NCBI GenBank assembly: GCA_001600455.1
Contig: BCKC01000005.1
Coordinates: 3,906,001-3,970,000, forward strand
Direction: 5' to 3'
Source: Endocalyx cinctus
Lineage: Eukaryota; Ascomycota; Sordariomycetes; Amphisphaeriales; Apiosporaceae
DNA: 64,000 nucleotides
Under the pieces are notes generated by a model. That model ran no database searches. It was not told where the DNA came from and saw only the letters and a program-made list of their open reading frames with translations. Of the stretch, positions 1 through 10,728 are shown in pieces. The position numbers were made by a program, and so were the translations under genes. Position 1 is the stretch's first letter, and the number at the start of each line of letters is the position of its first letter.

Positions 1-885
1 TCTGACCCGAGATGCGCGGACGCCTGGGTTTAGCGTCCGCACCTCCAAAGCTTTATCCGGAAGTTCCGTCACCTTCGCCCCGTCGTTAACAGCCCTGATA
101 GTTATTGATATGCAAAATTTCTTCCTGCATCCACGATGCAATGACCATGCTACCGGTCTTGTCGCAGCCCAGCGCACAATCGACGCCGTGAAGAAATGTA
201 GAGAGCTGGGCATTAAAGTAAGAATAGTTTAGAAATGTTATCTTACTAATTTTTTTCATAACAGGCGTCATAATTTTCTGCTGACAAGAGCCCTTTGTTC
301 AGGTCATTTGGTTAAACTGGGGTCTGACGGATGAAGACATAGCGTTTATGCCGGCTGCGACGCAGCGTAGTTTTTCTAGCAGCTTGCTATCGGTGCCTTC
401 GGATAACCGACAGGCGCGGTACGGATTCGGAAGCGATATGGGAGAAGGCAGGGGTCGTCTTCTAGTTCGTGGATCTTGGAATGCACAACTATACGATCCG
501 CTCCTTACCGTGTGCGACCGAGACTCGGATCTCTTCTGCGATAAGGATAGAATATCTGGTATTTGGAAGGGCCAAACACCTCTCGCGAAAGTTCTAGGAG
601 CAGGTGGTTTCCGTACGCTGATGTTTGCGGGCGTTAACACGGATCAATGTGTCCTGGGAACACTTATAGACACGTATTACCGTGGGTTTGACTGCCTCTT
701 AGTTGAAGACTGCTGCGCGACGAAGACACCGGGTGGACAAGAGGTCACTGTTTACAATACCGCGGTAAGTCGACATTTAATTTTTCTAGTATACATATCA
801 ATTGAAACTAATCACTACGTGCTAGAGAGGGTTTGGTTTCGTAATTGATAGTGAAAGTCTCTGCGAGGGCAAGGTATGCTCTTAG
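1..885 (+). CDS. isochorismatase-family cysteine hydrolase, 5' end missing
   Basis: Three exons are proposed: 2-217, 303-764 and 826-885 (stop TAG 883-885), about 245 residues visible; the frame is open to the left edge, so the start is outside. The first exon ends ALIVIDMQNFF, the conserved strand with the catalytic Asp, and the second contains GVNTDQC, whose Cys (codon 648-650) is the expected nucleophile. Both are hallmarks of the isochorismatase/nicotinamidase/ureidoacrylate amidohydrolase fold. The last exon reads GFGFVIDSESLCEG, the usual closing strand of the family; without the second splice the ORF would instead run on to 848 with a non-family tail. The closest kind is the fungal peroxyureidoacrylate/ureidoacrylate-amidohydrolase-like group, but the substrate cannot be read from sequence. 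Introns are 218-302 and 765-825, both GT-AG. Cytosolic location is presumed because no targeting signal is visible in the part present. Confidence 0.75.
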
Positions 886-1318
886 GAGGTACAGGATACT
901 AGAAGTTAATTTTGTATTTTTAATTCATAATCCACACGAATATTCTGAAACCACTTTACCCACCCAACTTTTTGACTTCGTCTTTTGATGGAGGGTTGCA
1001 TGAAAACGAATGGCGGAGGAATACGTAGATACTGATAAAAATAAATGAAGCACCAAGAAAACCCATACACTATTAGCCGGTATTGCTGCCGAGATGAGTC
1101 GCATGCATCGGGTCCTACCTCGATAAATAGTATGATTACTGTGATGCGGAGACGATAATAATCGGTATATATAGTTGGTGATCTATATAAGGTCAAACCA
1201 AGTTTATGAATAGGACTTGTATTTGTTGTATTTATACTCTAATTAAAAGACGCCACCTTGCCCCTGAGCACCCCAATTCAGTTGGTACAAAATTTCAACC
1301 TCTGTCAAATCTGATACT
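886..1318. other. gene-free interval
   Basis: AT-rich spacer between two + strand genes. It should hold the promoter of the secreted TRI14-like gene. A 96-codon minus-strand frame at 906-1196 has no family features or coding-like composition and is not called. Confidence 0.5.
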
Positions 1319-2395
1319 ATGCTGGCCCAAATTTTATACTTGTGGACATCCTTACTGCTTCTCGGCGACGTGAAAGCGCACCCAGGAGTGGTTCAAACGC
1401 GAAAGGCATGCCCTCCGCTGGATAAGGGGACTATTGTAATTGATTCTTACCAATTATATCCCGAAAATGCCGATTTCGACGAGAGCTCATGCCTACTCTA
1501 CTTTGGTGCCCTCTATAATGCGTCAGTAGTAGTGTACGACCCGTACGAGGAAGAGACGGTGGCGATAGTTGAGTTCGTCAATATTACGCGTACGGCGCCA
1601 TTTCATATTGGCGCCCCCGCCTGGGACCCTTACACCAACCTGATCACGATCCTAGTGGACTCTGCGCCGGCGCACGAGACGGCTGGCCAAGATATCTCGG
1701 GAGACAACTACCTCATGCGATACGATCCAGGCACGCAAGAGATCCTCTGGTTTGTCAATATCTCCGACATATCGCTTGCTCGCTATGGTGGCCAGCAGGA
1801 TGTTGAGTACGACGCTCGCGGAAACATATACGTGCTCGGGACGTATCCATCTTCGCTCCTGCGGGTAAGCCCAGACGGCTCTCAAGTCGAGGAGTGGTAC
1901 CTTCCCGAGGATATCGACCATACCGTAGCTGGGTTTGGGGGCTGTGCAGTAACTGGGGATATTCTACTTGTTGGTGATTCCAAAAACAACACGAATGCCG
2001 AGATCTACCGGTTCGACTTGACAGCCGAGAAGGGAACTCCGATCCATGTGCCGCGGACACCGAACACGACCATCATATCTCCGGACGGTATCTATCTACC
2101 GCCCAAATACGGAGGAACGGTACTGTTGATGGCAGAGCACGATCGTGGCGCTTCAGTCTTGCGTTCCGAGGACGGTACCTGGGAGACTGCTGAGTATTTG
2201 GGTCTCATACCCAATGAAAACGAGCTCTTGGATGCAGGTGCGCTTGTTACGGCTGCCATAGAAGTATCGGGGACAATATACTTGATCGAAGAGTGGTTTA
2301 CGGACCCCTTAGTGGAAGGTACATCGGCTGGGAATAGAACTGAGTTTCCGCTCATTGATATCACTCAAGCCGTTGAGGATTTTTTGGTCAATTGA
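1319..2395 (+). CDS. secreted TRI14 / SMP-30-like beta-propeller protein
   Basis: Single exon, 358 aa. Residues 1-20 form a signal peptide (MLAQILYLWTSLLLLGDVKA, cleavage before HPGV). The body has repeated strand-turn units such as DNYLMRYDPGTQEILW, GGQQDVEYDARGNIYVLG, YPSSLLRVSPDGSQVEEW and DHTVAGFGG. These resemble SMP-30/gluconolactonase-like propellers, and most of all the fungal TRI14-like family named after a gene of the trichothecene cluster. Several N-glycosylation sequons (NAS, NIT, NIS, NNT, NTT) fit secretion. No trichothecene genes are visible nearby, so the name is a family label and not a pathway assignment. It lies tail to tail with the PL26 lyase gene, with a 341-nt gap. The start is the first Met and gives a clean signal peptide. 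The function of the family is not well settled. Confidence 0.65.
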   Translation: MLAQILYLWTSLLLLGDVKAHPGVVQTRKACPPLDKGTIVIDSYQLYPENADFDESSCLLYFGALYNASVVVYDPYEEETVAIVEFVNITRTAPFHIGAPAWDPYTNLITILVDSAPAHETAGQDISGDNYLMRYDPGTQEILWFVNISDISLARYGGQQDVEYDARGNIYVLGTYPSSLLRVSPDGSQVEEWYLPEDIDHTVAGFGGCAVTGDILLVGDSKNNTNAEIYRFDLTAEKGTPIHVPRTPNTTIISPDGIYLPPKYGGTVLLMAEHDRGASVLRSEDGTWETAEYLGLIPNENELLDAGALVTAAIEVSGTIYLIEEWFTDPLVEGTSAGNRTEFPLIDITQAVEDFLVN

Positions 2396-2736
2396 AGGTT
2401 GCTAGAAGCGTACTATATGAGACACTATTAGCACAGGTCCAGTTGTCTTTCGGGATAACAGACGTGAATTAGCTAAGTCGTATAAGCTATAGCAAGGAGC
2501 AGAACTATATCGACTAGTCCGAATATGTTCCGACGCCTATGTAAAGTCTATTTAGTATAGCGGATATATCCTTTTGGGTTTTCTCTGCCATGTCATCAAT
2601 GTCCCCTGTTAGCTCTGCTTCCAGTTCGAAAATAAGGCTTCTCAATCGATGAACTATCAGAAGAGTTTGTAAATTTGGTTAAAAAGCTTTTATTTAACAG
2701 TTCCTTGTTTTTTTTTTTCATGAAAGACACTCCCAA
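2396..2736. other. convergent 3' interval
   Basis: Spacer between two converging genes, presumably both 3' untranslated regions. It holds a T run at 2709-2719 and nothing else recognised. Confidence 0.5.
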
Positions 2737-5568
2737 TCATACATAAGTATCGTCTAGAGCGTATCCTATCTGAGCTAAGTTCTCTATCGCCGCCAGCCCG
2801 TACAGAGCGACATCGTTGGTTGTGATCCATGCCGCCTCATCAACCGGCATTAAGACTATACTTCCATTTAACTTCTCACTAGACCAGGATAGATCGGGAG
2901 CGAACCCGTCTGTATTGAAGAACTCTTGCCAAGCCCTCTCTGCTAATGTGATATTGCCCCGTCTGACTGCAGCGTACGCCGTGAGGCGAGAGTGTCCCTG
3001 CTTTAGGCTGAGACTGCCGAAACTGCTGCCGTACCGCGCTGCCTGCTCCGCCGCCGATGCCCCGTAATAATAACAGTAGTCAAGCCAAGCGTCATCGAAG
3101 CCGGCAGGCAGATTTTCGGCACCCATGTACTCGGTGATCTGGGAAATGATCTCTGGCAGGCCGAAGCTAGCGGGAAGGTGAGAGACTTCGACGTGACCTA
3201 GATTTTGCGGATCCGTCGCAGGTGGCCCGATCTCCCCAGTGTAGAGATTATATAAGCCAAGGCCGGTGACAAACCCATTTTTGAGCTTTGCTACGCTCTC
3301 CATGCTTCGAATTAATTTATCCCTAGCCTCTTCCCATCGTGGCCCTCTTCGCTCCCATTCAAGGAGCCACGCAGATGCCAGGCCTGACCAGTCCAGTCCT
3401 ATGTCCATATCGATTGCCGTGGGATCCGGGACGTACGTACCGTTGTCCGCGCGGACTTTTCGCCGCGGATCTACGTTTAAAAAGGTCCGGTCGGCATCAA
3501 CGAGCTCGTGAAGCAATTCGCCAACCCGTTCGTCACCGCCGGAAATGTAGTAGAAAATTTGTCTATAAAGCGGAGTCGAGACACGAATCTGCTTCGAGCT
3601 GTCGCCCCAGTGCTGCACCCCATGACGAGTTCCGAAACTCTTGTATGGACCGATATGATATACGTCGACTTCTCCCGTGTGTCGCACGTGTGCCTCGGCG
3701 AACCGGTAGACATCTGGGCGACCGGTACGGAGGAAATAATTCCAGAAGAAGAGATCAGGGGACAATTCGGAATTGTCCCATGCATAACCACCAACGTCGT
3801 AGCGCCAGACGTGACGATCTGTGTCGTATGTATGCATAAAGTCTCCATGATCCCAGAACCCATACCATCGACGCTGCTCTACCTGAGCCTGGTAATATTT
3901 ATTGAGAAAATCTAAGTGAGTTTCAAGAGTCTGTGCAGCTGCGGTAGTCGTGGTGCTTCCTGGAGTGGCCCAATATTTCCCCATAGCTTCTGTTCCCTGC
4001 ATGTACTCCGGATCTGCCACTAATACCGGAGGCTCGTTCATGTGAATAGTTAGTGCTGTTAAGGAGTCTGCCGATGGAGTGTTGTTAAAGGCATAGATAA
4101 TGAGTTCGTTAGACCGAGCGATACCAGATGGAGTATTATAGCCACTTTCCCAATCCTCATACGTGATTTCTAAAGCATCGAGTTGATCATCATATGTATC
4201 TTCTCCAAGTCCATCATGGAAAGGCCGAAGATCCATGGGCTCCGCCGCTGGGCTATAGAGCCACAAGGTGACTTGACCCTTGTCCATCGCCGCGTTTGAT
4301 ACATCTAGGCCAGTAGGGTACCTTTTCCAAAAATCTCGAAGGCCTACAGCTAACCCCCCCTTCGTAGCACCGCCTAAGTATGCAAGACCCCCGGCACGCG
4401 TACCACCAGGTATATTGATCCATCCGTAACCTGCTTTGGTACGTTTCTTCAGAGTGAACCCGTCAGGTGAGAGTTGAGTCATACTGTAGTCGTTCCAAGC
4501 TGGAATCCACTTGAGTCGCGAGCTCACAGTTGTAGCCCATGTCGATGAGTCAGGTGTTTCTTCTCCGTTCAACTGGGCGATACGGACTGCTTCTCCGGGA
4601 TCTCGACGGAGTCCAGTTATCCCCTGAACCGATTCGCTCAGTAAGCCACCTTCCGGGCCGGCGAGCCTAATATGCCGATTGTAGAGCTCTTCGCCGTCAA
4701 GGGGAACATCAAATCGAATACCGATACCAGAAATAACATCTGCAGCGGCCGCACCATCATATAAAATAGTGTGGATCGCTTTGATAGCGTCGGAGTCGTG
4801 ATATAAATAAAATCTGACGATAAAGGGTAACCAAGGTGCGTGATAGGAGCCGGATTCATTAATGAGCTGGTGCTTTCCGCGGACAGTTACGAGAGCTCTG
4901 ACTGTACGATCTCTTTCTATAGTCGTGTTGTCAATGGAGCTAATAAATTGTAGCCTCTCGATCGAGCTTGATGCTTCCTCCTCTTCAGTATCTGCAATCC
5001 CAGTCTGGGATTTGAGGATAAGCCTTCCATTCTGGCCTACTACCTTTCCGGTTGAGGTAGAAATGGTGCTCACAATCACGTCCCCAGATTTAGGAAATGA
5101 TGCGCTAAGCTTTCCTGTATTGACCGTAATATCCTCTTCAGTTTCCGTCACGTTCATGCTCAACTTTTCTGAAGAAGAAACGAAGCTCGAGTTACTACTA
5201 GACGTTGCTGCCACGATCTGGTACCCGTCAGCTGGAGCTTCGCCGCTGCCTCCAACTGCATGACCAGTCCATTTAATGGTCCCATCTTCCCAGTAAGCTG
5301 TTACCCAAGACTGTAGCGGTACCGAGTCATTGTCTCCCTCTATCCCGGATATAGCTGTGAACATGGTCTGCTCTGGCTGGTATTTTCCTTTTGGCCACGG
5401 CAAGCCAAACGTCGCACCAGTGCTGAAAGTAGGAGTGATATTGTCGAGCCATTTTACCGGGACATACTCTGAAGCAATCTTGCTATTATTTTGATAGACA
5501 GTGGTGATAGCTGGTTGCGGGAAGCATAGAAAAGCTAGAAAGGCAATGGAAAAGGCCCTAGAATACAT
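2737..5568 (-). CDS. secreted PL26-type rhamnogalacturonan exolyase (PcRGLX-like)
   Basis: Single exon, 943 aa from the ATG at 5566-5568. The frame is open 16 codons further (to 5616), but this Met gives a clean signal peptide (MYSRAFSIAFLAFLCFPQPA). The N-terminal domain has the PcRGLX/YetA-like pattern: VKWLDN, TGATFGLPWPKGKY, VPLQSWVTAYWEDGTIKWTGHA. The central part has aromatic-rich catalytic-domain segments such as RRWYGFWDHGDFMHTYD and GGYAWDNSELSPDLFFW, and the C-terminal part resembles an alpha/alpha-toroid. Family knowledge: PL26 enzymes release unsaturated galacturonosyl-rhamnose from rhamnogalacturonan I by beta-elimination, and about 900-950 aa is normal for fungal members. Many genomes carry it as a Tat-pathway-signal or six-hairpin-glycosidase-like protein. 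I infer secretion and a role in pectin breakdown; activity is untested. Confidence 0.78.
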   Translation of the reverse strand: MYSRAFSIAFLAFLCFPQPAITTVYQNNSKIASEYVPVKWLDNITPTFSTGATFGLPWPKGKYQPEQTMFTAISGIEGDNDSVPLQSWVTAYWEDGTIKWTGHAVGGSGEAPADGYQIVAATSSSNSSFVSSSEKLSMNVTETEEDITVNTGKLSASFPKSGDVIVSTISTSTGKVVGQNGRLILKSQTGIADTEEEEASSSIERLQFISSIDNTTIERDRTVRALVTVRGKHQLINESGSYHAPWLPFIVRFYLYHDSDAIKAIHTILYDGAAAADVISGIGIRFDVPLDGEELYNRHIRLAGPEGGLLSESVQGITGLRRDPGEAVRIAQLNGEETPDSSTWATTVSSRLKWIPAWNDYSMTQLSPDGFTLKKRTKAGYGWINIPGGTRAGGLAYLGGATKGGLAVGLRDFWKRYPTGLDVSNAAMDKGQVTLWLYSPAAEPMDLRPFHDGLGEDTYDDQLDALEITYEDWESGYNTPSGIARSNELIIYAFNNTPSADSLTALTIHMNEPPVLVADPEYMQGTEAMGKYWATPGSTTTTAAAQTLETHLDFLNKYYQAQVEQRRWYGFWDHGDFMHTYDTDRHVWRYDVGGYAWDNSELSPDLFFWNYFLRTGRPDVYRFAEAHVRHTGEVDVYHIGPYKSFGTRHGVQHWGDSSKQIRVSTPLYRQIFYYISGGDERVGELLHELVDADRTFLNVDPRRKVRADNGTYVPDPTAIDMDIGLDWSGLASAWLLEWERRGPRWEEARDKLIRSMESVAKLKNGFVTGLGLYNLYTGEIGPPATDPQNLGHVEVSHLPASFGLPEIISQITEYMGAENLPAGFDDAWLDYCYYYGASAAEQAARYGSSFGSLSLKQGHSRLTAYAAVRRGNITLAERAWQEFFNTDGFAPDLSWSSEKLNGSIVLMPVDEAAWITTNDVALYGLAAIENLAQIGYALDDTYV

Positions 5569-7949
5569 GACCGGCAGAAAGGAAGCTTCCCAAGAACAAA
5601 AAAAAAAAGAAAACATGAATGTGCCTCATAGATAAAATTAGATGAACAATGAGTTGAAGATAAACAAGCAGACCGTTGCCACATTTCATAGATATATAAT
5701 AGCCATGGATAAATTGACAAGCGGCCCCATGGCACGCACGCACAACGTATGTCTATAATCACCACTAATTATAACACTATTGGGTTCTGCACCATGGTAT
5801 CGTTATGGAGATCCAATTCGGTAATGAATACACCGGATAGGTGAAGATTATCGGTATGGGGGTAAGCAGTATACCACTTCATAATTGAGCTCAATGATGA
5901 AATAACTTTCTCCACGATCAAGAATCCACGAATCAAACGGTCTGTTGGTAGGGATATATCTATCATGTAATTCCGTGAACAAGGAATATACTGCGGGGGA
6001 GTTTGTATGGTGCCTAAACGAAGAAGAGCTTATCCCCAAAACTTAAAAGCTGGATAATATAGCGTAGCAATGACAATGCTACCGATGCGGAGCTCCACGA
6101 GAGATCACCTTACTAGAGTCAGCGCAAATATAGTACAGTACCAATCCATTTGCAGAGTAAACAATGCGGAGGAGAAATACTAGAGGCGCAAAGGCCCTGT
6201 AGTTATGAACGATACTTACTACAAGGACTCATTTGTCTTTGTATTTCATACACGTAACTAGGGCTGCTAAGTTAGCTAAAGTGTCGCGTGAATCTACACA
6301 TACCCGACATTCATGGATCTGTAACACCATATCCTAATATTATCTAAGTGACTCTAGTGGTATAGGAGAAACTAAATAGGGAGAATTGTTTTGTTATTAT
6401 TACTTCCTAACGTCATGTCACGATTATGGCCTAAGACCCATATCTTCTTAAACTTCTCATTGGAATCGTAGTTAATGCAGTATAACAAAAGCTTCATACA
6501 TTCACTGCAGTTTTGCCATCATGCCTCTCAGATTAAGAAGGCTTACTCCCCAAACCTGTGTGAAATGGCTCGTACATTTCATCTATACTTAATTATCTTA
6601 TCTCTCCTCTATTAGGGAAAGTTGAGTAGCTCACCCGTGTCGTCATGGATATTGTCTTCCCATGACTTGACAGCCTCTTTCATACTTCTCCCACACGCAC
6701 ACACTCTCTCTTTTTCGTCGATTCGCTGTCCACACTAGATATCGTGATGAGGTCGCTCATGGATTGGATCTCCTATTAGCTGGCATTATCATTTCGAGTT
6801 AGGGATAAGTTAGTAACGAATTAAATCTGATTCCAGTATAATAAATGGAGAATTTCGGATATATCTGTGGCGGGAAACAAAATAAGGAACAAACACGCAT
6901 TTCATCTCAATAACAACAGGAAGTTGCGGGATTCTTGCGTTTGGAGTAACAACTCGGCAATGTTTTAGCCCTGGCGGTGATATTGTTGTTTATTTCCCTC
7001 GCATTATTTCAGAATCCGCAAGTATTAATGCCTCTTTCTTCTCAACGTTCATGGGCATACGTCTAAAGTCGTAGGTTGTGAGAAAAGGGGGTAGGTTGGA
7101 GTATAGGGTCGCGCAGTTACGTAGCCAGAGCTTAGCAGTGTAGTTCTAAGAGCCTAATATTATATCCTATTGATTATTGACCTTTATATCTCTCTCGAGG
7201 GGCGGAATCACCTCCTTATATAGACCTATTCTACGTGAGCCACCCGGAGGGTAGCCGTAGCTACGCTTCTAACAAATGCTCCACCTAATATCCCTGACAT
7301 AAGTATATCCTATGCTGATGCATCAGTCAGGTAGTTTCATTGCTGTTCTTCTTGTTGTTAATAAGAAGCCTCTTGTATTATTCTTGCTCGAATATTATAT
7401 TCTCTGCGAATAAGTTTTGGTTATCGTTAACGGGTAGCGGGTTAGGATACGATTTCCAATGATCGACCTACATAGTCCGCCTGAAGCCATTCATAATTTC
7501 GAAATCAAAACCAAAACGATGAGAAAATTGGAATCGGATTGACTTTGCAGGACTTGATAATTTTCGAAGTGAAACAAATTGTTTCATGAATAGTAATTGG
7601 CCAGCCACATGAACTAACTATGAATCATTAACCCAGTCGAGTACAGTCATTCTCAAGGTTTCAATCGAAACATTGACGTAGCAAAATCAAGGGATATGAC
7701 TATTGTTCATGAAAGAATTTGCGTAAAAACTTGTCATTACAGTTAACGTGTAGAAAACACGGCATCCATCATCATAGCCAAGCGATAACGATGTCTTCCC
7801 CTAAGATGTGGCCTCCAAATATCTCGTGCAACCCCTCTACCACACAGAGCATAAACCTCTCACAAAAAACTCGTCCACACATATGCCTTAATAATGACTA
7901 ACAAATGAACAACCCTAATCTGGGACCTCATCGAAGCATCAAAATCCCA
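5569..7949. other. long gene-free interval upstream of the PL26 gene
   Basis: AT-rich sequence of about 2.4 kb. On the minus strand a TATA-like stretch (5691-5699) lies about 125 nt before the PL26 start and is a plausible promoter element. A near-perfect inverted repeat, TGAAACAA-A-TTGTTTCA, sits at 7570-7586. Short frames at 5769-6039 and 7719-7901 show no family features. No RNA gene was recognised. Confidence 0.5.
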
Positions 7950-8159
7950 TCAAAATATTCTTCTCACCACAACCGCATTTACAGTCGGCACTACGGGCAC
8001 AATGGGGACGATGTAATTTGCCTGGACCGATACAACTGGTTGTACGAGCACCGGCGGCGGCGGCGGAGGTGGCGGAATGGCGTAAGAGGTGACCACGGCT
8101 GCAGGACGGAGAATAACGGCCGGTTGAAGGGCTCCCGCCGCGAGTAGTGTAAAGCACAT
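7950..8159 (-). CDS. hypothetical small Pro/Val-rich secreted-type protein
   Basis: A 69-codon minus-strand frame in a GC-richer island within AT-rich flanks. It begins MCFTLLAAGALQPAVILRPAA, which is hydrophobic enough for a short signal sequence. It then has eight consecutive prolines and a Val/Pro tract (VPIVPVVPTV). A TATATA motif lies about 140 nt upstream (around 8296-8302). The compositional contrast and the ordered low-complexity protein argue weakly for coding. A longer overlapping frame (7939-8265, minus) is Ser/Arg/Cys-rich and less convincing. No family is recognised, and expression data would be needed to accept it. Confidence 0.3.
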   Translation of the reverse strand: MCFTLLAAGALQPAVILRPAAVVTSYAIPPPPPPPPVLVQPVVSVQANYIVPIVPVVPTVNAVVVRRIF

Positions 8160-9138
8160 CTTGATGAGTGAAATCTCGTCGAGTGAGTGATGGAAAAGAC
8201 GCCTGATTCAGGGGTAAATATAGAAGTGTGATATGTAGAGAGGTAGGCAATAAGACTGGTAACAAGGTGCGTTGAACGGAATTTGATTCTATACATATAT
8301 AAACTTTCTCCAGCTTTTCTCTGGTAGGGTGAATATCAACTCGAAGGGTTAGACAAACTGCACGCGTGATCGGTTCTCAGCTTCTTACGACAGAAGTAGA
8401 GTGAAGAAAAAAAAAATAGACATAATGCAAGCCCCTTGCATTTAAATAATACATTCAGGTCCCTAGTAAGGTATGACTAGTTGATGTTGGACAGTGAAAT
8501 AAAGGTCAAGTTTCAGTCGTTACGCACTTGCTGTGATTCCCTACATCTAATGTACATACCAAGTTTGGGTCGCAGAGAAGCATGAATGGGGCCATAGACG
8601 TGTCACATCATATGTGACCTTTCTTGTTGTCTGGCTTCGTTTTTTATCGCAACATCAGTGCGAATATAATCAACTCAAACCAGCCATCATCCCCGCAATC
8701 CCGTGTCACTCGTACGCAGCACTAATCATTTCTTAAATTTGAATCTTGAATTTTCGAAACTAATCAGTCATTGATTCTGGCTTGTTTGCTTTTAATGACG
8801 CGACGACTTCGAAATTGCTAAGGATGATGGGGGAAGATCACGAAGAATGTTCTGAACGTATAAAGATTATGAAGATTGATTCACTAGGGGGGGTATCTTT
8901 GATTTCGGGTTGAAAATAACAAAGTGGGTTTCTATTGACCAATAAAGCTTGTATATACCTTTGTGAGCCCAACCCTGGTTAGCGTAACCGGTGACTCCCG
9001 TCACTAACAAAACAATGAAGGGGCCAAATGAATCGCCCCGAGATAAATGAGAAGTCTTTTCAGCCCTACCGTAACAAAGCCCGGTTTTCAAACGCCTGTG
9101 CCATGCATTGCCCGTAAAACATAATTTGTTTCGTCGAT
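8160..9138. other. gene-free interval
   Basis: AT-rich spacer between the small Pro-rich frame and the 3' end of PRP17. It holds a short A run at 8407-8415. The 74-codon minus-strand frame at 8867-9091 has no supporting features. Confidence 0.5.
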
Positions 9139-10728
9139 CTAGTCCCAGTATCTAATTACGCCATCTACTCCCGCGGTGGCGACTTTGCTCGTTTCTTGGG
9201 GGTGCCACTGGACGCAAGTGACGGCTTGGTCGCCCGCTTGAAGCTTGTGATACATCTTGCATGTTTTCCACTCCCAGAAGCAGACAAAGCCGGCCGAGTC
9301 TCCGCTGGCTATGAATTGCCCGTCGGGACTGCAGGCGATATCGATGGCGGTGCCGGCGTTGTTGTGTCCGCGGTAGCTCTTCTTGCGATTTTGGCGGAAT
9401 CGGTCGTTGGCGCCGTATACGACGATTTGGTTGTCCGAGGACTGGTAAGCGACGTATTTTCCGGAAGGATGCGCCGCCGCTCGTGTCATCGGGTACATGT
9501 ACGGTTCGGCGATGTACTTGATGGGCACGGGGATGTTCCACTCCCAGGCGCGGAGTGACTTGTCGTCGCTCGTAGTCATAAACCGCCGGTTGTCATCCAC
9601 GAAGGTGATGGTGTTGATGGCGTTGAGGTGGTGATCGTATTCCTGTACGAGCTCGCGCGTCCGCGTATCGAATTGGACAATCTTCTTGTCCGACATACCC
9701 GCTAGGAACTCGTGCGAGTGCTCGACGCCCGGGTTAAACTTGACAACGTGGGGTGTCTTGCCCGTCGTAAACTTGCTAATGCACTGGCCCGTTTCCGTCG
9801 ACCAGACCTTCATTTGTCGGTCAAAGCTTCCGGTCACGAACTGAGTGCCGTCGATATTGAAAGATATATCTAAAACGCCCTTTGAATGGCCCGAGTAGCT
9901 TCGGAGAAGCTCCTTCTGATGATATACATCCCATATCTTGACGAGAGAATCCGAGCCTGAAGAGAGCAGGAGGTGTCCTGAATTGGGGAAGAAGCGCAAC
10001 GCGGTGACGGCGTTGCCTTGATTCTTCCACGTGTGGACCAGTTTTTTTGGTATGTAGTTCGTAATGCTTCCAACTTCTTTTCGCAAATCGACATCGAGGT
10101 CTTGTGGTACGTGCATGTACGTCCGTCCCTGGTAGTCGTATTGTGATTGACCGTGGAAAGTTGTGGTCTCTTCCCCCATCTCTTCGACTTCTTTCCTCCG
10201 CTCGAGTGCTTTCGCAGGCGCAGAAACGACGGTGCCACTGGCGACAACGTCGTCCTCGTCTTCGTATATATACTCCACTTCTTCGTCGCTTCTTATTTCT
10301 TCATCTTCGGCGACTTCTTCGTATTCGTCTTTCTTATACTTTGCCCAAGGACCGACGTAGGCACCGTCGCCATCAGCAATTGTCGCGTCCCCCTTTTTCT
10401 GCCTCGAAGCTCTTATTCTGGCCGCCTCCTCTTTTACGGTAGCACCTGTCTGGTATTCTCGCTGCGGACCACCTTTTCTCTCGACAGCCCTGTGCTTGCT
10501 TCGGAAGGTGTGCTCGCTAACGTAGGTTTCCTCGGCTTGACCTGTCAAGACGTTCTTGCGTTTAAGAGCGTTGGCCTCGTCTTTGAAAGGGTTAAGGGGG
10601 CCGAGTTTGGGTCGCGCGATATCTTCGCCGGTGTACGGTACGACGGCGTGGTCGGGTCCAGCTTGCTCGCGAACGACGAGGGCATCTTGAGGTGCCATGT
10701 TGGGCGGGTAGTCTCCGAAATCCGCCAT
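9139..10728 (-). CDS. PRP17: pre-mRNA-processing factor 17 (Prp17/Cdc40), WD40 protein
   Basis: Single exon, 529 aa, starting at MADFGDYPPNMAP (ATG 10726-10728); eight in-frame codons upstream, including another Met at 10752, are probably leader. The N-terminal third is charged, with TYVSEHTFRSKHRAVERKGG and an acidic stretch (about residues 135-165). From about residue 230 there are seven WD40 repeats, with WD-type ends such as SDSLVKIWDVY, FDRQMKVWSTE, DKSLRAWEWN and the last residues GVDGVIRYWD. This order is typical of Prp17/Cdc40, which joins the spliceosome for the second catalytic step. Length and ending match the family, so the gene looks complete. Role and nuclear site come from family knowledge. 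Confidence 0.93.
   Translation of the reverse strand: MADFGDYPPNMAPQDALVVREQAGPDHAVVPYTGEDIARPKLGPLNPFKDEANALKRKNVLTGQAEETYVSEHTFRSKHRAVERKGGPQREYQTGATVKEEAARIRASRQKKGDATIADGDGAYVGPWAKYKKDEYEEVAEDEEIRSDEEVEYIYEDEDDVVASGTVVSAPAKALERRKEVEEMGEETTTFHGQSQYDYQGRTYMHVPQDLDVDLRKEVGSITNYIPKKLVHTWKNQGNAVTALRFFPNSGHLLLSSGSDSLVKIWDVYHQKELLRSYSGHSKGVLDISFNIDGTQFVTGSFDRQMKVWSTETGQCISKFTTGKTPHVVKFNPGVEHSHEFLAGMSDKKIVQFDTRTRELVQEYDHHLNAINTITFVDDNRRFMTTSDDKSLRAWEWNIPVPIKYIAEPYMYPMTRAAAHPSGKYVAYQSSDNQIVVYGANDRFRQNRKKSYRGHNNAGTAIDIACSPDGQFIASGDSAGFVCFWEWKTCKMYHKLQAGDQAVTCVQWHPQETSKVATAGVDGVIRYWD

Noticed and set aside
3339..3915. Long + strand frames of 128-166 codons inside the PL26 gene
   Set aside because: Antisense shadows of the coding strand; no family features.
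5769..6039. Minus-strand frames of about 65 codons upstream of the PL26 gene
   Set aside because: AT-rich, no domain, overlap each other in different frames.
7196..7225. GGAATCACCTCCTTA resembling the 3' end of bacterial 16S rRNA
   Set aside because: Only about a dozen bases match and the upstream sequence has no rRNA character; chance.
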